Source of the DNA: Yimella lutea
GTDB lineage: Bacteria; Actinomycetota; Actinomycetes; Actinomycetales; Dermatophilaceae
Reading direction: 5' to 3'
Assembly (NCBI RefSeq): GCF_006715095.1
Contig: NZ_VFMO01000001.1
Coordinates: forward strand, 1,178,001 to 1,242,000
DNA: 64,000 bases
The translations under genes and the position numbers were made by a program. Shown in pieces: positions 27,938 through 38,108 of the stretch (its first letter is position 1; every line of letters starts with the position of its first letter). The notes below the pieces were generated by a model. That model did not search any database and had not been told where the DNA came from. It saw only the letters and a program-made list of their open reading frames with translations.

Positions 27938-28761
27938 GCAACGCCACCACCGACCAGCACCTCGACAAGGCACTGTCGGGTGTCCGGCTGCCGTCTCGCC
28001 TCGATCCGGGCGAGGTATCCCGAGTGCCGTTCATGCGCCTGGTCTCCGTCGAACTGCGCAAGCTCATCGACACCCGCAGCGGGCGCTGGCTGCTCATCGG
28101 CATCGCGTTGGTGACGGCCGTCGTTGTCGCGATCCTCGCGTTCACCGGTAAGGCGGACACGAACAAGGACTTCGGCAACTTCCTCGGTGCGACGATCATT
28201 CCGCAGAGCTTCCTCCTGCCGATCCTCGGCATCATGGCCGTCACCACCGAATGGTCGCAGCGCACCGGGCTGGTGACTTTCACCCTCGAACCCAAGCGGG
28301 CACGGGTCGCCGTCTCGAAGCTGCTGGCAGTCCTCATCGCCGGCTTCGCCATCGTCGCACTCGGTGCGCTCATGGCTGCGGGCTTCACGCTGCTCACCGA
28401 CGTGGTGCGAGGCTCCGACCCGTCGTGGTCGGTCTCGTGGCAGGTGGTCGTCGGCATCCTGGTCGCGCAGTTGATCAATGTCGGTATGGGTTTCGCGTTC
28501 GGTGCGCTCATCCAGAACACCCCCGGCGCGATCGTCACCTACCTGTTCCTGCCGATCGTCTGGTCGATGGTCGCCTCCGTCTCCTGGATGCGCACGGTCG
28601 GTGAGTGGGCCGACACCGGCCAGACTCTGCAGCCGCTGTTCGATGCGCAGATGCAAGGTGACGACTGGGCCAAGCTTGCCGTCTCCGTGCTCATCTGGCT
28701 GGTACTGCCGCTGACCCTCGGCATCTGGCGGATGGTGCGCAGCGAGGTCAAGAGCTCCTGA
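27934..28761 (+). CDS. ABC-2 type transporter permease
   Basis: A 275-residue permease with a cytoplasmic N-terminus of about 45 residues and six membrane segments (for example WLLIGIALVTAVVVAILAF, SFLLPILGIMAVTTEW, LLAVLIAGFAIVALGALMAAG). It contains VTTEWSQRTGLVTFTLEPKR, the linker typical of ABC-2 subunits in which a short amphipathic helix follows segment 2. Translationally coupled to the ATPase gene (ATGA overlap). Transcription ends at the hairpin 28781-28808. Confidence 0.9.
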   Translation: MSNATTDQHLDKALSGVRLPSRLDPGEVSRVPFMRLVSVELRKLIDTRSGRWLLIGIALVTAVVVAILAFTGKADTNKDFGNFLGATIIPQSFLLPILGIMAVTTEWSQRTGLVTFTLEPKRARVAVSKLLAVLIAGFAIVALGALMAAGFTLLTDVVRGSDPSWSVSWQVVVGILVAQLINVGMGFAFGALIQNTPGAIVTYLFLPIVWSMVASVSWMRTVGEWADTGQTLQPLFDAQMQGDDWAKLAVSVLIWLVLPLTLGIWRMVRSEVKSS

Positions 28762-28780
28762 GCTCGCGAGTGCCACGGGT

Positions 28781-28808
28781 CCTGTCGCTCTTCAGGGGGA
28801 GCGACAGG
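28781..28808 (+). terminator. Terminator of the ABC exporter operon
   Basis: CCTGTCGCT and AGCGACAGG form a 9-bp stem, with extra GGGT/GCCC pairing at the base, 20 bases after the permease stop. Confidence 0.65.
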
Positions 28809-28820
28809 GCCCCGTTCGCA

Positions 28821-28839
28821 TGAAGTTAGGCTCACCTTA
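28821..28839 (+). promoter_or_regulatory. IdeR/DmdR-type iron box over a leaderless promoter
   Basis: The 19 bases TGAAGTTAGGCTCACCTTA match 16 of 19 positions of the actinobacterial iron box TTAGGTTAGGCTCACCTAA. The site contains TAGGCT (28827-28832), a TANNNT -10 box 6 bases before the ATG at 28839. A bound iron-loaded repressor would cover both the promoter and the start point, so the siderophore-interacting protein should be iron-repressed. Confidence 0.85.
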
Positions 28840-29687
28840 TGTCTGATCGTCCGCGCCGCGTCCCGAAGTCCGTCACCGTCGTCCGCACCGAGCAAGTGGC
28901 ACCGCAACTCGTCCGGGTGGTCGTTACCGGGGACGATCTGGCGCAGATCGGGGAACTGGAGTTCACCGACCACTACGTGAAGTTGCTCTTCCCGCCGGCG
29001 GGCGCCGACTACGCGTGGCCGTTCGATCCCGAACTCATTCGCGAGGAACGTCCGCGCGAGCAGTGGCCGGTGACCCGCACCTACACGATCCGCTGGTTCG
29101 ACCCGAGCACCCGTCATCTGGCGCTCGACTTCGTCGTTCACGGGGACGCCGGCATCGCCGGGCCGTGGGCCGCGCGCGTGCAGCCGGGGGATCAGATCGG
29201 ATTCATGGGTCCGGGCGGTGCGTGGGCGCCGGGCCCGGGCGCCGACGTCCACCTGTTGATCGGTGACGAGTCAGCGCAGCCGGCCATCGCCGCCGCCATC
29301 GAACGACTTCCCGCCGGAGCTTCGGCGAAGGTCTTCGTCGAGGTTCGCGACGTCGATTCGCACATCCCGATGCCGGCCGGGGAGGGTGTCGAGATCGCCT
29401 GGGTGCACCGGGAGGAGGAGCGTCTCGGCCACGGGCACAGTCTCGCTGCTGCGGTGCGTCGTGCCGACTGGCCGGATGGTGAGGTGCACGCGTTCGTCCA
29501 CGGCAACGCCGACATGATCAAGGACCTGCGCAAGTATCTGTTCATCGAACGGGGCCTGCCGCGTGACCAGGTTTCGATCTCCGGTTACTGGCGTACCGGG
29601 GAGGACGAGAACGCCTGGCAGGCGGGCAAGCGTGAATTCGTCGAGCAACTCGAGGCCGAGGAGTCCGCGCTCGAAGAGGCACACTGA
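28839..29687 (+). CDS. Siderophore-interacting protein (ferric-siderophore reductase)
   Basis: A 282-residue flavoprotein of the ViuB/YqjH family. The FAD-binding domain has RTYTIRWFD at about residues 85-93 and GPWAARVQPGDQIGFMGPGG. The C-terminal part has LIGDESAQPAIAAAIERLP and the HGNADMIKDLRKYLFIERGL segment, with SISGYWRTGEDENAW near the end. It reduces ferric siderophores with NAD(P)H to release iron in the cytoplasm. The iron box that overlaps its promoter and start codon supports the role. No siderophore biosynthesis or uptake genes are adjacent. Confidence 0.94.
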   Translation: MSDRPRRVPKSVTVVRTEQVAPQLVRVVVTGDDLAQIGELEFTDHYVKLLFPPAGADYAWPFDPELIREERPREQWPVTRTYTIRWFDPSTRHLALDFVVHGDAGIAGPWAARVQPGDQIGFMGPGGAWAPGPGADVHLLIGDESAQPAIAAAIERLPAGASAKVFVEVRDVDSHIPMPAGEGVEIAWVHREEERLGHGHSLAAAVRRADWPDGEVHAFVHGNADMIKDLRKYLFIERGLPRDQVSISGYWRTGEDENAWQAGKREFVEQLEAEESALEEAH

Positions 29688-29699
29688 CCCGGCGACGGA

Positions 29700-31517
29700 T
29701 CAGAGGCCTTCGGTGTCCCGGTAGGTCTGTAGGAGTCCGGGTTCGGTGGTGTAGGTGCGGCCGGTGGGTGTGGTCCAGGTGCACACGCCGGCGGTGTTCA
29801 TGACCACCTGCCAGCCGCTTTGTTTCATTTTGTGGTGGTGTCGGCACAGGCATTGCAGGTTGGTGTCGGTGGTGGGTCCGCCGCGTTGGTAGGCGGTGAC
29901 GTGGTCGGTGTCGGTGAACACTGCGTGCCGGGCACACCCGGGTGCTCGGCAGTGTTGATCGCGGGCTTGGATCCTGCGGCGCATCGTCTCGGGTGGTCGG
30001 TACGCCTGTGAGGTGTCCTGGTGGATGAGTTCGCCGGTGAGTGGGTTGAATTCGACCCCGGTGGTGGTGGTCGTGGTGGCGTTCTGGATGAGTGCTTCGA
30101 TCCCGTACCCGGACAGTGCGCCGACGCGGTGATGGATTCCTAACGCAGTGCTGTTCGTGACGCTGTTCGCCCCGCAGTTCTTGGCGTTGCGTTTGCTGGT
30201 GAACAGTCCGAGTGCTTCGCCGCGGGTCACGGTCTTCTTGGATGACCTCCCCTTGCTGGGACCGGGTGTGTCACCGCCGGTGCCGCCGGGACCGTTCCCG
30301 CCACCGCCGGGGTTGCCGCCTGGGTTGCCGCCTAAGCGGCCGTCGTCGCCGTCATCGCCACTGTCCTCCTTGCCGCGGTCACGACCGGAATCGCCGTTCC
30401 TGTTCGCGTCCGCAGAGTTGTTGCTGCAGCCCTGGCATGCGGTGGGGGTAAGGATCTGAATATCAAGGATGTAGTTCAGGTTGCGGGTGACGATCTCGTA
30501 CAACGCGTCGGCCCGGTACTCACCCAGGAGTTTCTCGGCAGCGTCTTCACTGGTGTCGGACCGTTTGAGATCGTAGGCGCGTTTCTCGACCAGGTCACAG
30601 ATCTCCGCGACCTGCGCATCGGGCAGGACCGCGGTGAAGGACGCCAACCCGGGGGTGGGGTGGGGATCGAACCACACCCCGGTCTGCTGCGCCTTCGTCC
30701 GCTTGTGGGTCTTGCGGGCGGCAGCCGCCTCGAACCTGGTGACGAGGGTGCGGGTGGAACGGCGTGCGGACGCCGCACCCCGGCAGTGGATCTCGCGTTG
30801 AAGGATCGTGTCTTCGATGAGTTCGCAGGTGTCGGGGCGGGCGTCCTGCAGTTCGGTCGCGACCGCGGTCACGGTGTCCAGGTTCGCCACACCAGCAGCC
30901 ACCTCCGTGAGCAGGACCGGTGTTTTGGTGGCTGCCCACACCGATTTGCGCACCAGCTGCGACGCGGCGATGCAGGACAGGCGCAGTTCGGCCGCGACAC
31001 CATCAGCAGCGAACTCACCCACATGCCCCGGCTCGTGTTGCACGAAGTCAGTGCAAGTCACGTCGTGAGCGTCCCAGCGTGCGTACTGACTGATCGAGAT
31101 CGCCCGGACGGCACCGGCGGTGTTCATCACCGAGTGCGCCACCCGGATCGATTCCTCGAACTGCCGGGTCTGTGTCACCCAGTGATCCTCGTCGTCACCC
31201 TGGCCGCCATCACCTTGCTCACCGGCCGTCTGTTGGTCGATCCCGCTCAGACCGGTGAGGTCGTCCTGCGTGAAGAACTTGTCGCCGGCTGCGTCCACGG
31301 TGAACGGGTCGTCGCTGTTGAGGCGTTCGAACACGTTGTGTGCCAGCAATTGGGCGATGAGCAGTTGGATGGTGGCGGGGTTCGCGCCTGGTACCAGTTC
31401 GGGGTGCGATGCCAGTTCGATGGCTGCGTCGACACCGTCTTCGAGCATCACTGCTTCGAGCAGATCGCGCGGGGTGATCGCGTCCTGTCCGAGGGGTTTC
31501 GTCGTGGTGTTCGACAT
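29700..31517 (-). CDS. DUF222 / HNH endonuclease domain protein
   Basis: A 605-residue protein of a family found in many copies in actinobacterial genomes. It has a long helical DUF222 region (about residues 120-450), a Gly/Asp/Pro-rich disordered linker (around 375-420), and a C-terminal HNH nuclease motif with CRAPGC, TDTDHVTAYQRGGPT, then TNLQCLCRHHHKMKQ. The zinc and catalytic residues look intact. The function is not settled; some copies have been linked to mobile elements. The ATG at 31517 is preferred over a GTG at 31532, without a clear ribosome binding site. Codon use is similar to its neighbours. Confidence 0.88.
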   Translation of the reverse strand: MSNTTTKPLGQDAITPRDLLEAVMLEDGVDAAIELASHPELVPGANPATIQLLIAQLLAHNVFERLNSDDPFTVDAAGDKFFTQDDLTGLSGIDQQTAGEQGDGGQGDDEDHWVTQTRQFEESIRVAHSVMNTAGAVRAISISQYARWDAHDVTCTDFVQHEPGHVGEFAADGVAAELRLSCIAASQLVRKSVWAATKTPVLLTEVAAGVANLDTVTAVATELQDARPDTCELIEDTILQREIHCRGAASARRSTRTLVTRFEAAAARKTHKRTKAQQTGVWFDPHPTPGLASFTAVLPDAQVAEICDLVEKRAYDLKRSDTSEDAAEKLLGEYRADALYEIVTRNLNYILDIQILTPTACQGCSNNSADANRNGDSGRDRGKEDSGDDGDDGRLGGNPGGNPGGGGNGPGGTGGDTPGPSKGRSSKKTVTRGEALGLFTSKRNAKNCGANSVTNSTALGIHHRVGALSGYGIEALIQNATTTTTTGVEFNPLTGELIHQDTSQAYRPPETMRRRIQARDQHCRAPGCARHAVFTDTDHVTAYQRGGPTTDTNLQCLCRHHHKMKQSGWQVVMNTAGVCTWTTPTGRTYTTEPGLLQTYRDTEGL

Positions 31518-31656
31518 GCCTACATCGTACACCTGTTCGAATAGAGTTGGAATGGTGTGACCGGATGAATGTCGTTTGTGGACAACCGAATTGGTTACTC
31601 GCGGGTTGTGGAGAACGGGTGGTCGGGTGGCCGTGGATTGTTGCCTTGGTTTCGGC

Positions 31657-31791
31657 GCGTACGCCCTCGTCCCTCGGGCGTTCGGCTCAACCAGCGGCGC
31701 TGCGTACGCCCTCGTTCCTCGGGTGCTCGGCTCAACCGGCGGCGCTGCGTACGCCCTCGTCCCTCGGGTGCTCGGCTCAACCAGCGGCGCT
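31657..31791. repeat. Three tandem 45-bp repeats (minisatellite)
   Basis: Three copies (31657-31701, 31702-31746, 31747-31791) of a 45-base unit that begins GCGTACGCCCTCG and ends CTCAACCAGCGGCGCT differ at only a few positions. A broken fourth copy begins at 31792, and a half-copy (GTTCGGTTCAACCGGCGG) lies near 31838. They fill most of the gap between the HNH gene and the acetyltransferase gene. All three plus frames stay open because 45 is a multiple of 3, but nothing suggests translation. Confidence 0.9.
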
Positions 31792-31873
31792 GCGTGCGCC
31801 CTCTCCCTAGGACGCGGGCTCAGCGCGCGTGACGGGTGTTCGGTTCAACCGGCGGGGCGAAAACGCCAGTGAC

Positions 31874-32872
31874 TCAGAGACGGGCGTAGATGTACTCGTG
31901 GTGCGTGCTGAACCCGAGCGATTCGTAGAGCCCGATGGCCGGTGCGTTGTCGCTGCTCACCTGCAGATACATCGAGCGGACGCCGCGTCGGTCGGCTTCG
32001 CGGGCAGCAGCTCCGACGAGGGCCCTCCCGAAGCCCTTGCCGCGAAACGCTTCTGCCACGTGCAGGTCGAAGAGTCCGACCCAGCCGGGGGAGTATGCGA
32101 GGCGGGTGTTCGCGCGCGGCGCGGTGTCGGAGAGCGTCAGGTATCGGCCGTCCTCGACCCCGGCGAGAACGCGTGCGGCGACGGTTCGTCGATCGATCGT
32201 GCGCGGACTCGCCGCACTCCACCACTGGTCCGTCGGTCGAGTTGTGGCATCGACGGTGACGCCTATTGCGGATCGCGCCAGCGCGATCTCGCGTACCGCC
32301 GCGGTCATGACAGCGACCCGCGGCGAGCAACGTCCGCCGCGCCGGTCGATCTCGGCCACCACCGGGTGATCCGATGGATCGAAACCGATTGGGCCGGCGA
32401 TCTGGAACAACGCAGGCAGTCCGAGGCGGGCGTACCAGTCCACGCAGCGGTCCATCGCGTCCGAAGGCGAGAAGCCTGAATCGCCAACGGCAAGAACGGA
32501 ATTGGCTCGTCCGGTGAATCCTTCGGCGCTGCGCAGCAGCCAATCGCCGAGATGCTCGCTGGTCAGCGGCGGCAGGCCGTCGACCATCAGTCGTTGCAGG
32601 TCGTCGATGGGGACGGTGCGGTGCGGATGACCACGACGTGATGCCTTCGGCGGAATCTCCTTGGCCGCGACGACGTCGGCCCACTCGACACGAACGCGTC
32701 CGTGCCGGGAATCGACCTCGATCCCGCTGCCGTCCGCGCAGAGCAGCTCGCCGGTCACGTCGGTGAACACGGCGCCGGTCGGGTCGCTCGGAAGAAGTCG
32801 GCGACGGACCGCAACCCTGCGTCCGACACGAACCGGCCAGGGAAGGTGAGACTTAGTACGCTCGTCGCCCAT
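31874..32872 (-). CDS. GNAT N-acetyltransferase (cg3035/Rv0428c type)
   Basis: A 332-residue two-part protein. The N-terminal region (about 1-70) is an SH3-like barrel (VRVGRRVAVRRRLLPSDPTG, GRVRVEWADVVAAKEIPP) found in this actinobacterial subfamily. The GNAT domain fills the C-terminal half, with the acetyl-CoA motif LFDLHVAEAFRGKGFGRALV and the terminal YLQVSSDNAPAIGLYESLGF. The acceptor substrate is unknown. The start at 32872 is 64 bases from the divergent ferredoxin gene, so the promoters overlap. Confidence 0.85.
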   Translation of the reverse strand: MGDERTKSHLPWPVRVGRRVAVRRRLLPSDPTGAVFTDVTGELLCADGSGIEVDSRHGRVRVEWADVVAAKEIPPKASRRGHPHRTVPIDDLQRLMVDGLPPLTSEHLGDWLLRSAEGFTGRANSVLAVGDSGFSPSDAMDRCVDWYARLGLPALFQIAGPIGFDPSDHPVVAEIDRRGGRCSPRVAVMTAAVREIALARSAIGVTVDATTRPTDQWWSAASPRTIDRRTVAARVLAGVEDGRYLTLSDTAPRANTRLAYSPGWVGLFDLHVAEAFRGKGFGRALVGAAAREADRRGVRSMYLQVSSDNAPAIGLYESLGFSTHHEYIYARL

Positions 32873-32936
32873 ACGGCTTGCATACTAGGTCAGCAGAAAG
32901 TGACCAGCCGGTCCATCATCATCAGGAGGACTCCTC

Positions 32937-33263
32937 ATGACGTACGTCATCGCCCAGCCTTGTGTCGACCTCAAGGACAAGGCGTGCATCGAGGAATGCC
33001 CCGTCGACTGCATCTACGAAGGTGAACGCAGTCTCTACATCCACCCGGACGAGTGCGTCGACTGTGGTGCCTGCGAGCCCGTCTGCCCGGTCGAGGCCAT
33101 CTACTACGAGGACGACACCCCCGAGGAGTGGGCCGACTACTACAAGGCCAACGTCGAGTTCTTCGACGACCTCGGCAGCCCCGGCGGCGCGGCGAAGATG
33201 GGTCTCATCCCCAAGGACCACCCGCTGATCGCGGCGCTGCCGCCGCAGTCGCACGACGAGTGA
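32937..33263 (+). CDS. fdxA: Ferredoxin, 7Fe type
   Basis: A 108-residue acidic ferredoxin. The N-terminal cysteines (C9, then CIEECPVDC) provide a 3Fe-4S cluster site and one ligand of the second cluster. The second motif, CVDCGACEPVCP, binds a 4Fe-4S cluster. The C-terminal extension (EEWADYYKANVEFFDDLGSPGGAAKMG) is typical of actinobacterial FdxA/FdxC. It carries electrons to P450s or other oxidoreductases. AGGAGG precedes the ATG at good spacing. The dapC gene follows within 13 bases, a conserved actinobacterial pairing. Confidence 0.95.
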   Translation: MTYVIAQPCVDLKDKACIEECPVDCIYEGERSLYIHPDECVDCGACEPVCPVEAIYYEDDTPEEWADYYKANVEFFDDLGSPGGAAKMGLIPKDHPLIAALPPQSHDE

Positions 33264-33275
33264 TCCGGCCGGCGC

Positions 33276-34388
33276 GTGCCCGTCGATCGTCATCTTCCTG
33301 ATTTTCCCTGGGACACCCTGGCGCAGGCCAAGGCTGTCGCGAACTCGCATCCGGACGGCATTGTCGACCTCTCGGTCGGCACGCCCGTCGACCCGACCCC
33401 CCAGGTCGTCCGTGACGCGTTGATCGCGGCCGCGGATGCGCCCGGCTACCCGCAGGTCTGGGGCACCCCCGATCTGCGCGAGGCGATTTCGGCCTGGTTC
33501 GCGCGCCGGCGCAATGCGCCCGGTGTCGACCCCGACGGCGTCATACCGACCATCGGTAGCAAGGAACTCGTCGCTTGGCTGCCGACGATCCTGGGCCTCG
33601 GGCCGGGAGATGCTGTCAGTTTTCCCGAGATCGCCTACCCGACGTACGACGTCGGGGCGCGCATCGCCGGAGCGACCCCGGTGCCTGCTCAGTCGACCGT
33701 TCAGTTCGGTCCGCGTGCTCCGAAACTGTTGTGGCTCAACACTCCTGGCAACCCGCACGGTCAGGTGTTGCCCATCGATCACCTGGCCAAGGTGGTCCGG
33801 TGGGCCCGTGAGCGCGGCGTGATCGTCGCGTCCGACGAGTGCTACGCCGAGTTGGACTGGCGTGACGATGTCGACGACCTCACTACGCCGAGCATCCTGG
33901 ACGAGCGGGTGTGCGGCGGCGACCACACCGGCCTGTTGTCGGTCTACTCGATGTCCAAGCAGTCGAACATGGCCGGCTACCGGGCGGCGTTCGTCGCCGG
34001 TGATCCGGCTCTGGTCAAGAGGCTGGTCGACTTCCGCAAGCACGCCGGGATGATGGCGCCCTGGCCGGTGCAGCGTGCCCTGCTCGCCGCGGTCCAGGAC
34101 GACGAGCACGTCGCCATCCAGAAGGAGCGCTACCGCTCGCGTCGAAACACCCTTCTCGGCGCACTGCGAGAATCCGGTTGGCGCACAGACCATTCCGAGG
34201 CCGGTCTGTACTTGTGGGCGACCAAAGGGCAACCGTGCCGGACGACTGTCGACGAACTCGCCGGCAAGGGAATCCTGGTGGCACCCGGAGACTTCTACGG
34301 CGCAGCTGCGTCAGCCCACGTCCGCGTCGCGCTGACCGCCCCCGACGAGCGGATCGAGCAGGCGGCGGCGCGTCTGACCGCCGATTGA
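33276..34388 (+). CDS. dapC: Succinyldiaminopimelate transaminase
   Basis: A 370-residue class I PLP aminotransferase. The substrate end is LSVGTPVDPTP, the cofactor region has NTPGNPHGQVL and VIVASDECYAELDW, and the PLP-binding Lys lies in YSMSKQSNMAGYR. It makes N-succinyl-LL-2,6-diaminopimelate from the keto acid in the succinylase route to DAP and lysine. dapD and dapE lie 3-5 kb away, which supports this over other aminotransferase roles. GTG start; no strong ribosome binding site, so coupling to fdxA is likely. Confidence 0.9.
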   Translation: MPVDRHLPDFPWDTLAQAKAVANSHPDGIVDLSVGTPVDPTPQVVRDALIAAADAPGYPQVWGTPDLREAISAWFARRRNAPGVDPDGVIPTIGSKELVAWLPTILGLGPGDAVSFPEIAYPTYDVGARIAGATPVPAQSTVQFGPRAPKLLWLNTPGNPHGQVLPIDHLAKVVRWARERGVIVASDECYAELDWRDDVDDLTTPSILDERVCGGDHTGLLSVYSMSKQSNMAGYRAAFVAGDPALVKRLVDFRKHAGMMAPWPVQRALLAAVQDDEHVAIQKERYRSRRNTLLGALRESGWRTDHSEAGLYLWATKGQPCRTTVDELAGKGILVAPGDFYGAAASAHVRVALTAPDERIEQAAARLTAD

Positions 34389-34556
34389 TCACGGTTGGCC
34401 GGTGGGCGGCGGACGCGTTTCACTACGTCTGCAGAACTGTAATTCTTGACACCCGGGGTGCCCCATCTGCCGGTGCAGTGCTGGGGTACCGTCGTCGTCA
34501 GGCTCAGCAACCGGCGTCTGCGCCGGATTTTCGCGAGGACGGAAGGCATTTCCCTT

Positions 34557-35843
<1,287 letters not shown>

Positions 35844-35861
35844 CCCACACCGAGCGGTTTC

Positions 35862-35915
35862 AATAACGACCGGATCCCTCTACTACAGCGGTAGTAAAGG
35901 GATCCGGTCGTTATT
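35862..35915 (+). terminator. gltA terminator
   Basis: A perfect 18-bp stem (AATAACGACCGGATCCCT) encloses a second pairing, TACTAC/GTAGTA, with a 4-base loop. The arm ends in TTATT, so it reads as a strong intrinsic terminator in the plus direction. Confidence 0.9.
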
Positions 35916-36051
35916 GCGTGCGGGCCCGTCAGAGTTCGAGGGGCATCGGCGACATCGCCACGAAGTTCTGACCGAGGTTGGAGAACGTGCCGTGCAACAG
36001 GACGACCGGATTGGGGTGTGCTGGGGTCGGCTTGCAGTTCCACAACCCCGC

Positions 36052-37077
36052 TCAGTGCAGTTCGATACGCACCGTCGTCGCGGAGGCCGTCGGATTGGTC
36101 GCCTTGTCCCACGTCCAGCCGGAGCGGTCGGACGTGCGGTTCCAGGCCCGCCCGCCGACGACGACCGAGCTGATCTGCTCGGACTGCGCATGCGCGACGG
36201 CCCAATGGCCGATACCCCACGCCTGTTTCGTGGACTGTGCACGCACCGTGACGTACTTGCCGCTCGGTGTGGCGGTCACCCCGGTCTGCTCGCGAAGCTT
36301 CGCGACGACGTCGGTAGGAGAGCCCGGCTCGGTCGGGTCGTCCAGTCGGCAGCCCAACGACTCGGGGAACTTCCCCTCGAAGGAGGTGGCCAGCACTCGA
36401 CCCTGGGTCTCGTGATCGGCATACGCCTCCGGGTAACCGGAGCGCTGCACATCCTGGGCCACTTCGGTCAACGGCCGGGTCTGCCATTGGTCGACCTTCA
36501 CCAGAGCGGCGTAGAACCGGCGACTGGCGTACACCGGGTCGAGGATCTGCTCGGCGGTGCCCCAGCCCATGCTCGGACGCTGCTGGAACAGTCCTAGCGA
36601 GTCCCGGTCACCGCTGCGCAGATTGCGCAGTTTCGACTCCTGTATCGCGGTGGCGTTCGCGATCTGGCTCGCCCTGGTGGGCAGCCGCAGGACGTCGGTA
36701 CCGACCATGCTGATCGTGGCCGAGTTGGCCACCTGCTCCGGACTCCACTGGTAGTCGAAGCGGTCGTCACGCACTTTGCAGGAGTTGGATCCGACGGCGT
36801 CCTGCACCCGCTGATATCCGTAGAAGCCACCACCGGCGATGAGAGCCAGCAAGCCCAGCGGTAGCAAGCAGCCGAGCGTGCTGGTCAGGCGAGTGCGCCG
36901 GTGATCGGACTCGAAGCGCGCGTCGCCGAGGTGAAGGGCGTCCTCATCGTCCCAGTCGCTGTCGGCATCGCCGTAGGGGTCGCCGTAGGGGTCGCCGTAG
37001 GAGTCGGCGGAGCCGTTGTGATGCCGGTCGTACAGCTCCGTGGTTTCGTCGCGGCGCCGTTTGCGTCCGAAGATCAC
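36052..37077 (-). CDS. Membrane-anchored, lysozyme/SLT-like extracellular protein
   Basis: A 341-residue protein. The cytoplasmic N-terminus carries Arg/Lys and acidic stretches with a (YGDP)2 repeat. One membrane segment lies at about residues 70-92 ([20 protein letters not shown]). The extracellular part has [20 protein letters not shown] then [11 protein letters not shown], which looks like the Glu-Ser and GLFQ motifs of lytic transglycosylases. The C-terminal half (from about 230) is an actinobacterial domain of unknown role. Family members are often mislabelled as heavy metal transporters. The GTG at 37077 overlaps the dapD stop, so both are cotranscribed. Confidence 0.75.
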   Translation of the reverse strand: MIFGRKRRRDETTELYDRHHNGSADSYGDPYGDPYGDADSDWDDEDALHLGDARFESDHRRTRLTSTLGCLLPLGLLALIAGGGFYGYQRVQDAVGSNSCKVRDDRFDYQWSPEQVANSATISMVGTDVLRLPTRASQIANATAIQESKLRNLRSGDRDSLGLFQQRPSMGWGTAEQILDPVYASRRFYAALVKVDQWQTRPLTEVAQDVQRSGYPEAYADHETQGRVLATSFEGKFPESLGCRLDDPTEPGSPTDVVAKLREQTGVTATPSGKYVTVRAQSTKQAWGIGHWAVAHAQSEQISSVVVGGRAWNRTSDRSGWTWDKATNPTASATTVRIELH

Positions 37078-38045
37078 GCTCGGGCGCCGGTGGTGTGGTC
37101 GCCGCTGTGGGTGTTGGCGTGCAGGGCCTCGTTGAGCTCGATGCCCTTCCCCTCGCGGGCACGGCACTCGACGGTGCCGGTCTCGGAGTTGCGGATGAAC
37201 AGCATGTTGGATCCGCCGGACAGTTCGCGTGCTTTCACGACCGAACCGTCGGGCATGGTGACCTTGGTGCCGGCGGTGATGTAGAGCCCTGCTTCGACCA
37301 CGCAGTCGTCGCCGAGCGCGATCCCGATGCCGCTCTCCGCGCCGAGCAGGCAACGCTCGCCGATGCTGACCCGCTCGGTGCCACCGCCGGACAAGGTGCC
37401 CATGATCGAGGCGCCGCCGCCGATGTCGGAGCCGTCACCGACCACGACGCCCTGCACGATGCGGCCTTCGACCATGGAGGTGCCCAGGGTGCCGGCATTG
37501 AAGTTGCAGAAGCCCTCGTGCATGACCGTGGTGCCCTCGGCCAGGTGCGCACCCAGACGGACGCGGTCCGCGTCGGCGATCCGGACTCCGCTCGGCACCA
37601 CATAGTCGGTCATCCGCGGGAACTTGTCGACACCGAAGACCTGCACCGGTCCGTCGACCCGCAGGCGCATCCGGACGGTCTCGAAGTTCTCCGGGGCGCA
37701 GGGGCCCAGGTTGGTCCATACGACGTTCTGCAGCACGCCGAACAGTCCGTCCAGGTTCATGGAGTTGGGCTGCACGATCCGGTGGGAGAGCAGGTGCAGG
37801 CGCAGGTAGGCGTCCGAGGCGTCCTTGGGTGCCTCGTCCAGGTCGATGCTGGTCAGCACCACCTTCGTGCGCACCTGGCGGCGCGGGTCCTCCCGCACCT
37901 GGGAGGCCAGCTCGGAAGGTGCACCATACGGATCGTCCGCCGGGGCCTGCCCCAGTCGCGGGGCGGGAAACCAGGTGTCGAGCACCCGGTCGTCGGTGGT
38001 GATCGTGGCCAGGCCGTAGCCCCAGGCGTTGCGCTGCTCGGTCAT
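37074..38045 (-). CDS. dapD: Tetrahydrodipicolinate N-succinyltransferase
   Basis: A 323-residue DapD of the actinobacterial type. A globular N-terminal domain is followed by a left-handed beta helix of hexapeptide repeats (about residues 150-270, for example [23 protein letters not shown] and [24 protein letters not shown]). It transfers succinyl from succinyl-CoA to tetrahydrodipicolinate in DAP/lysine synthesis. It is divergent from dapE. TAGCCT lies 6 bases before the ATG, so the mRNA is probably leaderless. The downstream cell-wall-type gene overlaps its stop. Confidence 0.95.
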   Translation of the reverse strand: MTEQRNAWGYGLATITTDDRVLDTWFPAPRLGQAPADDPYGAPSELASQVREDPRRQVRTKVVLTSIDLDEAPKDASDAYLRLHLLSHRIVQPNSMNLDGLFGVLQNVVWTNLGPCAPENFETVRMRLRVDGPVQVFGVDKFPRMTDYVVPSGVRIADADRVRLGAHLAEGTTVMHEGFCNFNAGTLGTSMVEGRIVQGVVVGDGSDIGGGASIMGTLSGGGTERVSIGERCLLGAESGIGIALGDDCVVEAGLYITAGTKVTMPDGSVVKARELSGGSNMLFIRNSETGTVECRAREGKGIELNEALHANTHSGDHTTGARA

Positions 38046-38051
38046 GCCTCA

Positions 38052-38057
38052 AGGCTA
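38052..38057 (-). promoter_or_regulatory. -10 box for a probable leaderless dapD transcript
   Basis: TAGCCT on the minus strand is followed by TGAGGC and the dapD ATG, giving the TANNNT-N6-start pattern. Confidence 0.55.
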
Positions 38058-38108
38058 GGTGAGACTCCCCGCGGAGCCCGGTAGCGACCGTCCGACAAGA
38101 TGTGTTCC

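Noticed and set aside
29700..31517. HNH protein as a mobile element or homing endonuclease
   Set aside because: No terminal inverted repeats, target duplication or intron/intein signs are visible. Standard DUF222/HNH genes are common in these genomes.
31547..31872. Open frames that would translate the 45-bp repeats
   Set aside because: All three plus-strand frames stay open because the unit is a multiple of 3 and GC-rich. No ribosome binding site, and the products have no known features.
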